Translations under genes and position numbers: made by a program
In this document: one piece after another, positions 1-7,384 of the stretch
Position numbering within the stretch: position 1 is the first letter of the stretch
Layout of the letters: every line of letters starts with the position of its first letter
From: DASVLX01 sp035552275
GTDB lineage: Bacteria; Actinomycetota; Actinomycetes; Mycobacteriales; Pseudonocardiaceae
Assembly (NCBI GenBank): GCA_035552275.1
Contig: DASZLR010000215.1
Span: forward strand, 1-14,103
Direction: 5' to 3'
DNA: 14,103 nt
Notes under the pieces: model-generated
What the model saw: only the letters and a program-made list of their open reading frames with translations
Database searches by the model: none
Told to the model about the DNA's origin: nothing

Positions 1-594
1 GTCGGCGGCGTCGAGGCCCAGAGCGTCGCCGGTTTCCGCCGGGTTGAGCGGTCCGAGTGTCAGGTTGTCGGCCCGTCCGAAGAACGGCCGGTCATCCGCG
101 GTCAGCCGCTCCATAGTGTGGACGTCACTGCCGAGAAGCAGCAGCAGGACCGGACGTCTGGACAGCAGCCGATCCCATGCCGTTTGCAGCGCGCCGTCGA
201 AAAGGTCGTCCTGTTCGGCGAGCCAGGGCACCTCGTCAAGCACAACGACGGACGGTGTGTCCGGCAGGACGGAGGCCAAGGTGCGAAACGCGTCCGGCCA
301 ACTGCCGCCGGTCGGCTCGACAGGAACGAGGCCACGATCGGCTGGTAGGCAGGAGTCCCTGAGGCTGGCGAAAAACTCGGCCACCGATTGGACCGCCGAA
401 GCTCCCTTGGTCGCGGTGAAGAACAGGTACGGCACTTCAGCGCGATCGCAGAACTCCTGCACCAGCCGTGACTTACCGACCTGGCGTCGGCCTCGGATGG
501 CGACCGCCGTTCCGGAACCAGACGTGGCGATCCGACCGAGGCGCTTGCGCAGCAGCGCCAGCTCTCTTGAGCGTCCGACAAAATCCACAGTCAC
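1..594 (-). CDS. AAA+ ATPase (FVGR-type, archaeal-ATPase-like), 3' end beyond the window
   Basis: P-loop ATPase of the group that opens with an FVGRxxEL motif and often ends in a wHTH or nuclease-like domain. The 198 visible codons show VDFVGRSRELALL (residues 3-15), Walker A GRRQVGKS (35-42), Walker B VVVLDE (116-121) followed by PWL, and a sensor-like strand LLLLLGSD near residue 155. The C-terminal part lies off the left edge, so the specific role (regulator, or partner of a toxin- or nuclease-like protein) is not readable. An in-frame TAG at 609-607 limits the start to GTG 594 or GTG 588. I chose 594 because a GGA sits about 6 nt upstream; 588 would start right at the family motif. The gene lies 53 nt downstream of emb in the same direction, but the palindromes between them suggest its own control. 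A plus-strand frame over this region is a codon-bias shadow. Confidence 0.85.
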   Translation of the reverse strand, partial: MTVDFVGRSRELALLRKRLGRIATSGSGTAVAIRGRRQVGKSRLVQEFCDRAEVPYLFFTATKGASAVQSVAEFFASLRDSCLPADRGLVPVEPTGGSWPDAFRTLASVLPDTPSVVVLDEVPWLAEQDDLFDGALQTAWDRLLSRRPVLLLLLGSDVHTMERLTADDRPFFGRADNLTLGPLNPAETGDALGLDAAD

Positions 595-595
595 A

Positions 596-640
596 GTAGA
601 TTCCAGCTATGTAGCCGACATCTACATAGATCCGATCTAC
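596..640 (-). promoter_or_regulatory. Cluster of AT-rich palindromes upstream of the AAA+ ATPase (putative operator)
   Basis: Two perfect inverted repeats lie side by side in the 53-nt gap: TATGTAG (608-614) with CTACATA (622-628) across a 7-nt spacer, and TAGATC (627-632) with GATCTA (634-639) around a single C. On the coding strand the hexamer GTAGAT occurs twice and its complement ATCTAC occurs once more just before the start codon. The low GC content stands out against the flanking genes. Stems of this composition without a following T-run look like repressor binding sites, not a terminator. Which protein binds is unknown. Confidence 0.45.
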
Positions 641-647
641 CAACTCG

Positions 648-3600
648 TCAGTGGCTGCCGGGCGGGCTGACCGAGACGTTGCCGCGGTCGTTGGACTTCT
701 GCGGCACGCCGGGCAGCTCGATCGGCCGGCTTCCCGGTCCGGGCGAGTACAGGCCCCAGTGCGTCACATGCTGAACCTGCAACGCCGCCGACGCCGGCGC
801 CGCCCTCGCGTCCGGGGCGATCGCGTACAGGGTTCCCCAGTCGCGATTCAGGTCGCCCTGGAGGAACGTCGGCAGCGTCGTCTCGGTCGAGTTCACATTG
901 AGCCAGCCGAACGGGCCGCCGGCGTCCGGCGCGGACCAGGTCTGGCCGACGTCACGCAGGTCGGTGCCGCCGGCGATCCGGTACGCCGGCATCTCGGAGA
1001 TCCCGTCCTGGGTGTTGTACGGCCGGATGCACGGATCCACCAGCGCCACCGGCCATTCCATGAAAACCGGTTTGCTGCCAAGGAAATCCGTCATCCGCAC
1101 CATGGTGGGCACGCGCGGCGCGCTCACCGCCAGCCAGTTGTTCTGGCCCACCGCCTGGGTGTTGGCGACCAGCCGCACATCGTCGGCCTGCGCCGCCGCG
1201 CCGGTCAGCGTCACCCGCGATTCTCGCCACGAGGTCGGGTCGATGGTCGGATCGGTGTCGGTCTGCGCGCCGATCGGCTGCTGTTGCAGCACCTGGAATC
1301 CGCTGCCCGTGCGCTTGCCGAACTCGGCGACCAGGCTGTTGCCGCCGGTCGTCACCCCGGCCACGTCCACGATCAGTGGCGCGGCGCCGGACCGGGCGCT
1401 GGCCGGCAGCGGGTACCAGGACGTGCGCAGTTGGCCGGCCGCCTTCGGGCCGGACGATCCGTAGTTGCCCCACACCGGGGCGGCCGCGGTCGCCGGCAGC
1501 GGCGGCAACCACACCGGTACCGCGAGGTCGCTGGGCGCGTCGGGCGGCAGCCCGCCCAGCGTGAAGCCGGTCAGCGCGGGCCCGTTGGCCGATCCGCCCG
1601 GCTCGCCCACCGGAGCCAGGAAATCGCGCTCCGGGTTCGGCTCGACCGAGATGTAGTCGGACAGCCCGCAGCTGTGCCCGGCCAACTGCATCACGTTGTC
1701 TTTGCCCAGGCTGTAGCTGCCCCACTCCTTCTCGATGACCTTGACGAAGTTGCCGACCTCCGCCAGCACCAGCAGCGCGCAGACCACCGCGACCGGCGCG
1801 GACGCCAGCCGCAGCCGCCGGCCGCTGGCCATCGGCCGGACGACCTGTTGTCGGCCGGGCAGATCGCCGCGCAGGTGCTCGACCGCGGCGATCACCAGCG
1901 CGATCAGCGCGGCGATGTCCAGCACCGAACTGGCGCTGTGGCCGCCGATCGACGGCGGCTTGTCGAACCACGGCGAGCCCCAGCTCGACACATACCACCA
2001 CGCGTTCGGCCCGGTGGACGCCGCCGACGCGATGATCAGCAGAACACCGGTGAACAGCGCGCGGTTGCGCCGGGACCGCAGCACCGACGCGCTGGTGGCC
2101 AACGCGGTCAGCGCCGCGAGCGACCCGCCGAGCGCGGCGAACGCGCCGAAGTGGTGCGTCCATTTCGTCGGCGTCAGCGCGAGCAGCGCGAACGACAGGA
2201 TCGTGGTGCCGATCAGCCGCCGGCTCGGTCCGAGCGCCGCGCCCGGGATCTTCCCGCGTTTGAGCAGCACCACCAGGCAGGTCACCAGGCACAGGATGAT
2301 CAGCAGCACCGGGAACCGGCGGGCCAGCGAACCGTCCGCCGAATTGGTGAACAGCGCCTGGTACCGGTCCATCTCCTGGTACCAGTTCTCCGCCGGCCCG
2401 ATCGCCATTCGCGACTTGGTGGAGTCGATCACCGACCGCAGCGTCTGGTTCTGGAACACCGCGACCAGCACGATGGTTCCGCAGGAGGCCAGCGGCGCGA
2501 GCACGGCCAGCCGGCCGAACCGGCGGACCCGATCGCGCAGCAGCAGCGCCAGCGGCCGGGCGGCCGACAGGAACGGGGCGATGGAGATCAGCCCGGTCGG
2601 GGTGGCGGCCAACGCGAACGCCGCCGCGAACAGGCCGAGCGCGGCCGGCAGCAGTCGGCGGGTGGCGACCGTGCGCTCGACCCCGCACATCACCAGCAGC
2701 GTCCAGATCACCACCACCGACTCCGGCCGCAGGCCGTTGTCGAAGGGCAGCCAGAACGCGAGGAACGTGGTGGCGCCGGCCCAGCCGGCCGCCCGGCTGC
2801 GCCGCACCTCGCGGCCGAGCCGGGGCAGCACCTCACGGCTGATCAGCAGCCAGCTGCCGACGCCCATCAGCATCGCCGGCAGCCGCACCCACGGCGTCGA
2901 CGTGGACACCAACACCCAGCGCGCGTACACCTCGTAGAACCAGCCGAACGGCGCCTCCGGCGAGTCGAACCACCGGTAGATGTTGCCGATGTAGCCGGTC
3001 GTGGCCTCGTTGCGGGCCATGGTCAGGATGTAGCCGTCGTCCGAGGTCACCGCGCCGATCAGCCACCACACCACCAGCACGCCGATCACCGCGGCGTCCC
3101 GGCCGGTGGGCCGCCACCAGCCGCGCGGCACCAGGCGCGCCCGCCGTCCGGTGGCCCACACGTCCATCTTGTGCAGCGCGATGCCCGCCCCGATGAACGC
3201 CAGCAGCGCCACGATCATCGCGCCGATCTTCAGCGCGGTGGCCGTGGTCTGGTAACGGGTGTCGGGCTGGATGTCGACGGTCAGCCCGCGCACGTCGTCC
3301 TTGCGCGCGTTGAGATCCGAATAGATGCCCACGACCTGCGGCCGGAGGTCGGAGTTCAGCGAGGCCAGCACCTGGCTGCCGATCCGCACCGTGGTGTTGC
3401 CGCCGTCGGAGTGCACCGCCAAGGCGCAACCACCGGCGGGCACGGCCGCCGAGGCCAACTGCTGCCCGTCGTCGGTGACCACGACCTGGGTGCTCCGCAG
3501 TTCCACCGACAACCCGGTGACGTTGCCGTACGCCGAGGAGGGCGGCACGGTCGCGACCAGGTCGCCCGAGCCGCCGGTGCGCGCGGACAGGCCGCGGATC

Positions 3601-4049
3601 ACCGCGCACGGCAGGTTCACGTCCACCGACAGCGGCTGATAGCCGGGCAGCGGGGCCGACACCGCACCCGTGGACACCGCGCCAGCGCCGGTCGCGGTGG
3701 GCCAGTGCAGGTCCGCCACGTCGTAGCCGACCGGCAGGAACGGCACGGCCAGCGCCGCCAGGGTGCCGAGCAGGCCGAGTCCGGCCGCGAGCCAGCGCAA
3801 CCGGCGAGTTCGGCCGCGGTCACGTTCCGAACCACCGGCCGGTTCGTCGGCCGGTTTGTCGGCACTGGCAGCCGGCGGCACGGCCGTTCCCTGGACATCG
3901 AGCACGGTCAGACCGTAGTCGGTGGCGCCGCGTGATCGGTCATCTGGGGCCACACTGGAGGATCGCCGTCGAACATTCGTTCCCGCGCTGGACTTTCCGC
4001 GTAACCACCAGGTCAGCCGCCGTTCAACGGCCGGCGGACGGTCGGGCAT
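648..4049 (-). CDS. Emb-type arabinosyltransferase (EmbA/B/C family, GT-C fold)
   Basis: Integral membrane enzyme that transfers arabinofuranose from decaprenyl-phosphoryl-arabinose onto arabinan of the cell wall; the family is the ethambutol target. About 15 hydrophobic helices are visible, matching the known fold. The GT-C catalytic motif SDDGYILTM lies at 3044-3018, followed by a conserved region SPEAPFGWFY. A periplasmic loop follows helix 1, and the hydrophilic C-terminal third (from about 1750 down to 648) matches the carbohydrate-binding C domain, with typical strings such as WYVSSWGSPW and TPTKWTHHFG. The start is uncertain: ATG 4106 gives 1152 aa but runs into the Nudix promoter; ATG 4049 gives 1133; GTG 3905 gives 1085, closest to the usual 1070-1100 with helix 1 near residue 35. 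None has a strong ribosome site. It stands alone, with no second emb gene in view, so A/B/C assignment is not justified. Confidence 0.93.
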   Translation of the reverse strand: MPDRPPAVERRLTWWLRGKSSAGTNVRRRSSSVAPDDRSRGATDYGLTVLDVQGTAVPPAASADKPADEPAGGSERDRGRTRRLRWLAAGLGLLGTLAALAVPFLPVGYDVADLHWPTATGAGAVSTGAVSAPLPGYQPLSVDVNLPCAVIRGLSARTGGSGDLVATVPPSSAYGNVTGLSVELRSTQVVVTDDGQQLASAAVPAGGCALAVHSDGGNTTVRIGSQVLASLNSDLRPQVVGIYSDLNARKDDVRGLTVDIQPDTRYQTTATALKIGAMIVALLAFIGAGIALHKMDVWATGRRARLVPRGWWRPTGRDAAVIGVLVVWWLIGAVTSDDGYILTMARNEATTGYIGNIYRWFDSPEAPFGWFYEVYARWVLVSTSTPWVRLPAMLMGVGSWLLISREVLPRLGREVRRSRAAGWAGATTFLAFWLPFDNGLRPESVVVIWTLLVMCGVERTVATRRLLPAALGLFAAAFALAATPTGLISIAPFLSAARPLALLLRDRVRRFGRLAVLAPLASCGTIVLVAVFQNQTLRSVIDSTKSRMAIGPAENWYQEMDRYQALFTNSADGSLARRFPVLLIILCLVTCLVVLLKRGKIPGAALGPSRRLIGTTILSFALLALTPTKWTHHFGAFAALGGSLAALTALATSASVLRSRRNRALFTGVLLIIASAASTGPNAWWYVSSWGSPWFDKPPSIGGHSASSVLDIAALIALVIAAVEHLRGDLPGRQQVVRPMASGRRLRLASAPVAVVCALLVLAEVGNFVKVIEKEWGSYSLGKDNVMQLAGHSCGLSDYISVEPNPERDFLAPVGEPGGSANGPALTGFTLGGLPPDAPSDLAVPVWLPPLPATAAAPVWGNYGSSGPKAAGQLRTSWYPLPASARSGAAPLIVDVAGVTTGGNSLVAEFGKRTGSGFQVLQQQPIGAQTDTDPTIDPTSWRESRVTLTGAAAQADDVRLVANTQAVGQNNWLAVSAPRVPTMVRMTDFLGSKPVFMEWPVALVDPCIRPYNTQDGISEMPAYRIAGGTDLRDVGQTWSAPDAGGPFGWLNVNSTETTLPTFLQGDLNRDWGTLYAIAPDARAAPASAALQVQHVTHWGLYSPGPGSRPIELPGVPQKSNDRGNVSVSPPGSH

Positions 4050-4132
4050 CGCGTTCGCAGATCCATAGTGGACATCAACAACCAGGGTCGTCGGACGGCG
4101 CTCCATCGGCCCGCCTGGTTACTGGCGCCGAG

Positions 4133-4138
4133 TACGAT
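4133..4138 (+). promoter_or_regulatory. Putative -10 box (TACGAT) for a leaderless Nudix transcript
   Basis: TACGAT fits the actinobacterial TANNNT -10 pattern and ends 6 nt before the ATG at 4145. Transcription would then begin at or next to the start codon. No purine-rich ribosome site lies upstream, which agrees with leaderless translation. No clear -35 is seen. Confidence 0.4.
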
Positions 4139-4144
4139 ATCGAC

Positions 4145-4579
4145 ATGAACAAGCCGCTCAATCAATCCGTCGCCCTCGTTATCGAGGATGACAACGGCGG
4201 ATTCCTGGTGGTCAAGCGGGACGAGAACGACGATTCGCTGCCCGGCGTGTGGGGCCTGCCGGCCGCCAGCCTGCGGCCCGGCGAGACCGTCGAGGACGCC
4301 GCCGCCCGTGCCGGCCGCGACAAATTGGGCGTCACGGTGAAGATCGCCGATTTCATCGGCGACAAGCGGGGGGACGAGGGAAACCGGTTCAACCACCTCC
4401 GCGAGTACCGCGCGGAGATCATCGAGGGCACCCCCTCGGTGCCGCAGCCCGACCGCTCGGTGAGCCAGTACGCCGAAGTGCGGTACACCGCCGACCCGAC
4501 GGTGCTGTTCGACGCGGCGCGACAGGGTTCGTTGTGCAGCCAGATCTATCTACGTGAGCTGGGCGTTTCCTGGAGTTGA
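4145..4579 (+). CDS. Nudix-fold protein with degenerate Nudix box
   Basis: A 144-residue single-domain protein. The fold signature is clear: an opening strand (SVALVIEDDNGGFLVVKR), a GVWGLPAA turn, then the box helix E47-TVEDAAA-R55-AGRDKLGV63. The canonical box is Gx5Ex7REUxEExGU. Here the first Gly is Ala41, the RE pair is R55-A56, and the catalytic EE pair is D59-K60. The usual metal-binding glutamates are therefore largely lost, so hydrolase activity should not be assumed. Such RxxRDKLGV-type boxes occur, as I recall, in other actinobacterial Nudix proteins, so this may be a subfamily trait. ATG 4145 is chosen because the fold begins directly after it; the longer open frame to 3932 overlaps emb and carries no recognisable domain. 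It is divergent from emb and probably cotranscribed with the small membrane protein that begins 10 nt after its stop. Confidence 0.85.
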   Translation: MNKPLNQSVALVIEDDNGGFLVVKRDENDDSLPGVWGLPAASLRPGETVEDAAARAGRDKLGVTVKIADFIGDKRGDEGNRFNHLREYRAEIIEGTPSVPQPDRSVSQYAEVRYTADPTVLFDAARQGSLCSQIYLRELGVSWS

Positions 4580-4588
4580 GGGGCTGTC

Positions 4589-4861
4589 ATGGCACTGGCC
4601 TTGGCGTTCAGCCTGCCGGCGGGTGTGCTGCTGCTGGTCATCGTCGGCGCGTACGAGACGAAGCGGCGGCGCCGGCGGCCAGGGCCGACGCTGTCCGCCA
4701 CCTATCTCGATGAGGTCACCGCGGTGCTCTACGGGACCAAGCGGCAGGAGCTGGACCATCGGAATTCGTGGTCGATGCTGCGCGCGGAAGACGCCCAGGG
4801 CGCGCCGCCGCGGCTGGGCGTCGACCTGGAACACGGCATTGTTCGGCTACCACCCGACTAA
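4589..4861 (+). CDS. Small single-pass membrane protein (DUF6191-like)
   Basis: A 90-residue protein with an N-terminal hydrophobic helix (residues 2-20, LALAFSLPAGVLLLVIVGAY), then an arginine-rich stretch (KRRRRRP) that fits the positive-inside rule. The conserved-looking cytosolic tail contains LSATYLDEVTAVLYGTKR and ELDHRNSWSMLR. This pattern matches what I remember of the actinobacterial DUF6191 family; no biochemical function is known to me. GAGGGG at 4578-4583 is a good ribosome site 5 nt before the ATG. The gene starts 10 nt after the Nudix stop, so the two form an operon. Its TAA (4859-4861) interlocks with the stop of the convergent Nudix-like gene. Confidence 0.8.
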   Translation: MALALAFSLPAGVLLLVIVGAYETKRRRRRPGPTLSATYLDEVTAVLYGTKRQELDHRNSWSMLRAEDAQGAPPRLGVDLEHGIVRLPPD

Positions 4862-5556
4862 CGAGTTCCGCCCGATATGCCGGCCTGTTCCAGCTGGTAG
4901 GCGGCCGACCGCACGCACAGGCCATGAATGCACACCTCGATGGGATCGAGCGTGTCGTCCAAGATCAGCGCGTCGCGGCTGGCGACAGCTTGGCCGAGTA
5001 GCCGCGTCGGCGCCCAGATCAGCCGCGAGTAGGACGCGGTCTCAGTCGGGACGAGATCCGCGCCCGCCTCCAGTACCAACGAATAGCTGATCATGTAGGT
5101 GTGCTCGGTGCGGCCGGTGCCCAGTGGATCGTCCACATTGTCCACCGCGATGGTCGCCGGTTTCGCCCGGCCCTGGATTCGGCCCAGCACCAGCGAATCA
5201 GCCACTCCAAGTTTGCGCGCCAACAGGCTTTCCACCACGAATGTGTCGGCGTATCCCAGCGACGCGCCGCAGCCGATGGCCACGCCACGATCACTGGTGA
5301 TCCCGGCGATGCTGCCGGTGCCTGTGTCGGTTTCGGTGTCGGTGAGTTTCTCGATATGCGGCCCGGCGACGAGCTCGAACAGCTCCCGCGGCAGCCGCAT
5401 CGTGGGCGTGCTCAGCACTCCTGGGTGTCGCCCGCTGGTCGGCGTCGGCCGGCGAACGCCCAACAACACCTCGGCCGTAGTGGCGTCCCGAAAAACAGTG
5501 CACGACACCGTGTAGGTCGACCCGTGGGGATGCGCGTCGACAGCGCAATCGCTCAC
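4858..5556 (-). CDS. Nudix-superfamily-like protein lacking the catalytic glutamates
   Basis: A 232-residue protein, last gene of a three-gene cassette. The Nudix layout can be traced: an opening strand TYTVSCTVF with LLGVRRPTP, a turn HPGVLSTPTMRLP where functional enzymes have the PGxWxxPGG region, and a helix V108-ESLLARKLGV-118 at the place of the box. In that helix the EE pair is Arg114-Lys115 and the preceding RE is Ser-Leu, so it should be catalytically dead as a classical Nudix hydrolase. Strands follow (HTYMISYSLVL) and a late SRLIWAP. The GTG start overlaps the stop of the upstream gene as GTGA, with GGGGAG at 5569-5564 as ribosome site, so translation is coupled. The Nudix assignment is by pattern only; ligand and role are unknown. 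Confidence 0.8.
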   Translation of the reverse strand: MSDCAVDAHPHGSTYTVSCTVFRDATTAEVLLGVRRPTPTSGRHPGVLSTPTMRLPRELFELVAGPHIEKLTDTETDTGTGSIAGITSDRGVAIGCGASLGYADTFVVESLLARKLGVADSLVLGRIQGRAKPATIAVDNVDDPLGTGRTEHTYMISYSLVLEAGADLVPTETASYSRLIWAPTRLLGQAVASRDALILDDTLDPIEVCIHGLCVRSAAYQLEQAGISGGTR

Positions 5557-6914
5557 CGTGTTGCTCCCCGTTCCGATTTTCCGGTCGGTCGGCCGAAAAC
5601 GGCTTCACGTAGCCACGCCTCGCGCAGCCGGAGCAGCCGATTCAGCCGCGATCGGTTGGCCGGCTGATACAGCTCGTCCAGCAGCATCGGGCGAAGATCC
5701 GAATTCCATTTCATCGCGTGACTGTACTCATCGGCCGGCGTCCGGTTCAGGTCGAGCCGATAGACGTAGAAGCCAAGGAACCGGTTCTCGCCCTCCCGTT
5801 CCAGCAGACAGGTGCCACGCAGTTCCAGTCGTTCGTCCGGCACGTCCAGCCCGCAGGTGAGAAACAGCTCGCGCTGTGCGGTGTGCCGGAACGCCGACTC
5901 CGGAATCTCGAACGGGTTCGGCTGTCCGGCCCGCAGCCACAGGTCGTCCAGCGCCCGACCGTGATCCACATCGAGCGGACCGCCCAGCGGGGCGAGCAGA
6001 TCCTCGGTCACCACCCGCTCACTGATCAGCGACAGCTTGTCCAGGTCGTCCATGGCGTTGCGCGGCGTGCGCAGCTTCAGCACCACCTCCGTGCCCCGAG
6101 CCGTCGGCGCGCACACCGCGACGACCGCCGTCGCGGACACCGTGTTCGGCGGCGAGGACGTGTACTTCGGGTGCAACCGGGCGACGACCGGGCGGAACTC
6201 GCTGCCCGGCTCGACGCCCGATGTCGTCTCCTGATCGAGCCGGCACAGGATCTGGCGGGGTGTCATCGGCCGGGCCCGCGACTCCAACTTCCGCAGATAT
6301 TCCCGAAAAACCGGAATCTGCTCGTCCGACATCCGGGTGAGAATCAGGGCGGATTCTCCGGCGCTGCCCTCGGTTTCGGTCACGCTGACCGACGGCAGCA
6401 GGCTCAGCATCGCCATGGTGGGCTGGTTGCGGCGCACGGCGCAGATCAGGCAGCCCAGGTAGATGTCGTCGAATTCGTACACCGACGGCGGTTCCGGCTC
6501 ATCCGAGCTGGTGCGCGACGAGCGGAGCCAGTTGCGCAGGCCGGTGATCCCGGCCTCCCATCGCTGCACCAGGGTGCCGATCGTGCCGGGATGGCGATAC
6601 ACCGTGATCCGGTCACTGGCCGGCGTGAAGTACCGCACCGCAGCGGGATTGATGACCCGCTGCCCGTCCACGCGGCGCTGATTGGCCAACTCGATCAGCC
6701 GGCTGGCGCACTGCCAGGGCAGCACACCCACGATGTCCACCTGGTCGGCCGACAAGATCTCGTCAAACAGGTCGTCCACCACCCGGCTGATCGGTGGCGT
6801 GCTGGTCACCGCCGACGCGACCACCGCCGACGCCGGTTCACCCTGCTGGCCTAATTTCCCCACGGCCCGGCGGGCCGCCCTCACCTCAGCCGGCAACTCG
6901 TCCTTTTCGGACAC
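5553..6914 (-). CDS. Two-domain protein: unknown alpha/beta N-terminal domain plus degenerate Nudix-like C-terminal domain
   Basis: A 453-residue protein of unrecognised family. Residues about 30-225 form an alpha/beta domain with a hydrophobic strand DQVDIVGVLPW (56-66), a helix ending in RLIELANQRR, then VRYFTP, and later VYEFDDIYLGCLICAVRR. This could be Rossmann-like or a PLD/HKD-like sensor fold, but no HKD or nucleotide-binding motif is visible. Residues about 255-400 look like a Nudix fold: TAVVAVCAP strand, then a box helix with R348-ELFLTCGL-356. The first Glu (E349) is kept while the EE pair is L352-T353. A helical arginine-rich tail ends the protein. The start is GTG 6914 with GAGG close upstream, 15 nt after the stop of the membrane-protein gene. 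The next gene overlaps it by 4 nt. Codon use is somewhat less GC-rich than emb, which may indicate accessory origin. Confidence 0.82.
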   Translation of the reverse strand: MSEKDELPAEVRAARRAVGKLGQQGEPASAVVASAVTSTPPISRVVDDLFDEILSADQVDIVGVLPWQCASRLIELANQRRVDGQRVINPAAVRYFTPASDRITVYRHPGTIGTLVQRWEAGITGLRNWLRSSRTSSDEPEPPSVYEFDDIYLGCLICAVRRNQPTMAMLSLLPSVSVTETEGSAGESALILTRMSDEQIPVFREYLRKLESRARPMTPRQILCRLDQETTSGVEPGSEFRPVVARLHPKYTSSPPNTVSATAVVAVCAPTARGTEVVLKLRTPRNAMDDLDKLSLISERVVTEDLLAPLGGPLDVDHGRALDDLWLRAGQPNPFEIPESAFRHTAQRELFLTCGLDVPDERLELRGTCLLEREGENRFLGFYVYRLDLNRTPADEYSHAMKWNSDLRPMLLDELYQPANRSRLNRLLRLREAWLREAVFGRPTGKSERGATR

Positions 6915-6929
6915 CGCACCTCACGCCCT

Positions 6930-7358
6930 TCATGATCCGCCAGTGTAGATCTTGGCAACCTCGATCATCATGGAGTCCCACGCGGTCAGCGCGTCCGGGT
7001 CGTCCGTGCCGGAATCATTCGAGCAGGCGATGAAACGCAGACACGCATCGCGCGCGGACCTGCTCTTGAGCCGCAGCGCCAGCAGATACAGCCGTCGGCG
7101 GGACGGATTCTGCCGGCCGGTCAGCACCGCGGTCGGCGAATCGCCTTCCTCGAATATCTTCATGATGGACGAGGCGATTTCCTGCTGGGCGTCCCGCTCG
7201 CGCGTCCGGCGCGAGGTAGCCGAGGAAACCACCGGTGCTAGTAATCCGATCGCGGCACCCACCACAGCGGCCACCAGGGTGAACAACTGGGCCAAGTGCT
7301 CGCCACCCCTTTGCGCCGACGCCGGCCAGGATCGGAGATGATCATGTGCTGACATCAT
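6930..7358 (-). CDS. Small membrane-anchored protein of unknown function
   Basis: About 142 residues: a short polar N terminus, one hydrophobic segment near residues 24-46 (LFTLVAAVVGAAIGLLAPVV), then a charged helical cytosolic part (SRRTRERDAQQEIASSIMKI) and a compact tail containing RRRLYLLALRLKSRSARD. No family is recognised. Two adjacent ATGs (7358 and 7355) are possible starts; the longer open frame to 7586 overlaps the GNAT gene and reads as out-of-frame GNAT sequence. No ribosome site is seen, but TAGAGT at 7384-7379 could be a -10 giving a very short leader. It is the first gene of the cassette with the two Nudix-like proteins, 15 nt apart from the next. A scaffold, anchor or membrane effector role is inference from position only. 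Confidence 0.75.
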   Translation of the reverse strand: MMSAHDHLRSWPASAQRGGEHLAQLFTLVAAVVGAAIGLLAPVVSSATSRRTRERDAQQEIASSIMKIFEEGDSPTAVLTGRQNPSRRRLYLLALRLKSRSARDACLRFIACSNDSGTDDPDALTAWDSMMIEVAKIYTGGS

Positions 7359-7378
7359 ACGCTGGAGGCGTTGTGCTG

Positions 7379-7384
7379 ACTCTA
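7379..7384 (-). promoter_or_regulatory. Possible -10 box (TAGAGT) for the three-gene cassette
   Basis: TAGAGT fits TANNNT, includes the GNAT stop codon TAG (7384-7382), and would start transcription near 7372, about 14 nt before the first ATG of the membrane-protein gene. No convincing -35 is seen, so read-through from the upstream operon is the alternative. Confidence 0.25.

Noticed and set aside
596..640. Transcription terminator after emb
   Set aside because: The dyads are AT-rich, short, and lack a following T-run; they sit directly before the next start codon, which fits an operator better.
651..3935. 1094-codon open frame on the plus strand
   Set aside because: Exact antisense of the arabinosyltransferase; its composition (Arg, Gln, His, Gly rich, no domain) is the usual GC-codon shadow.
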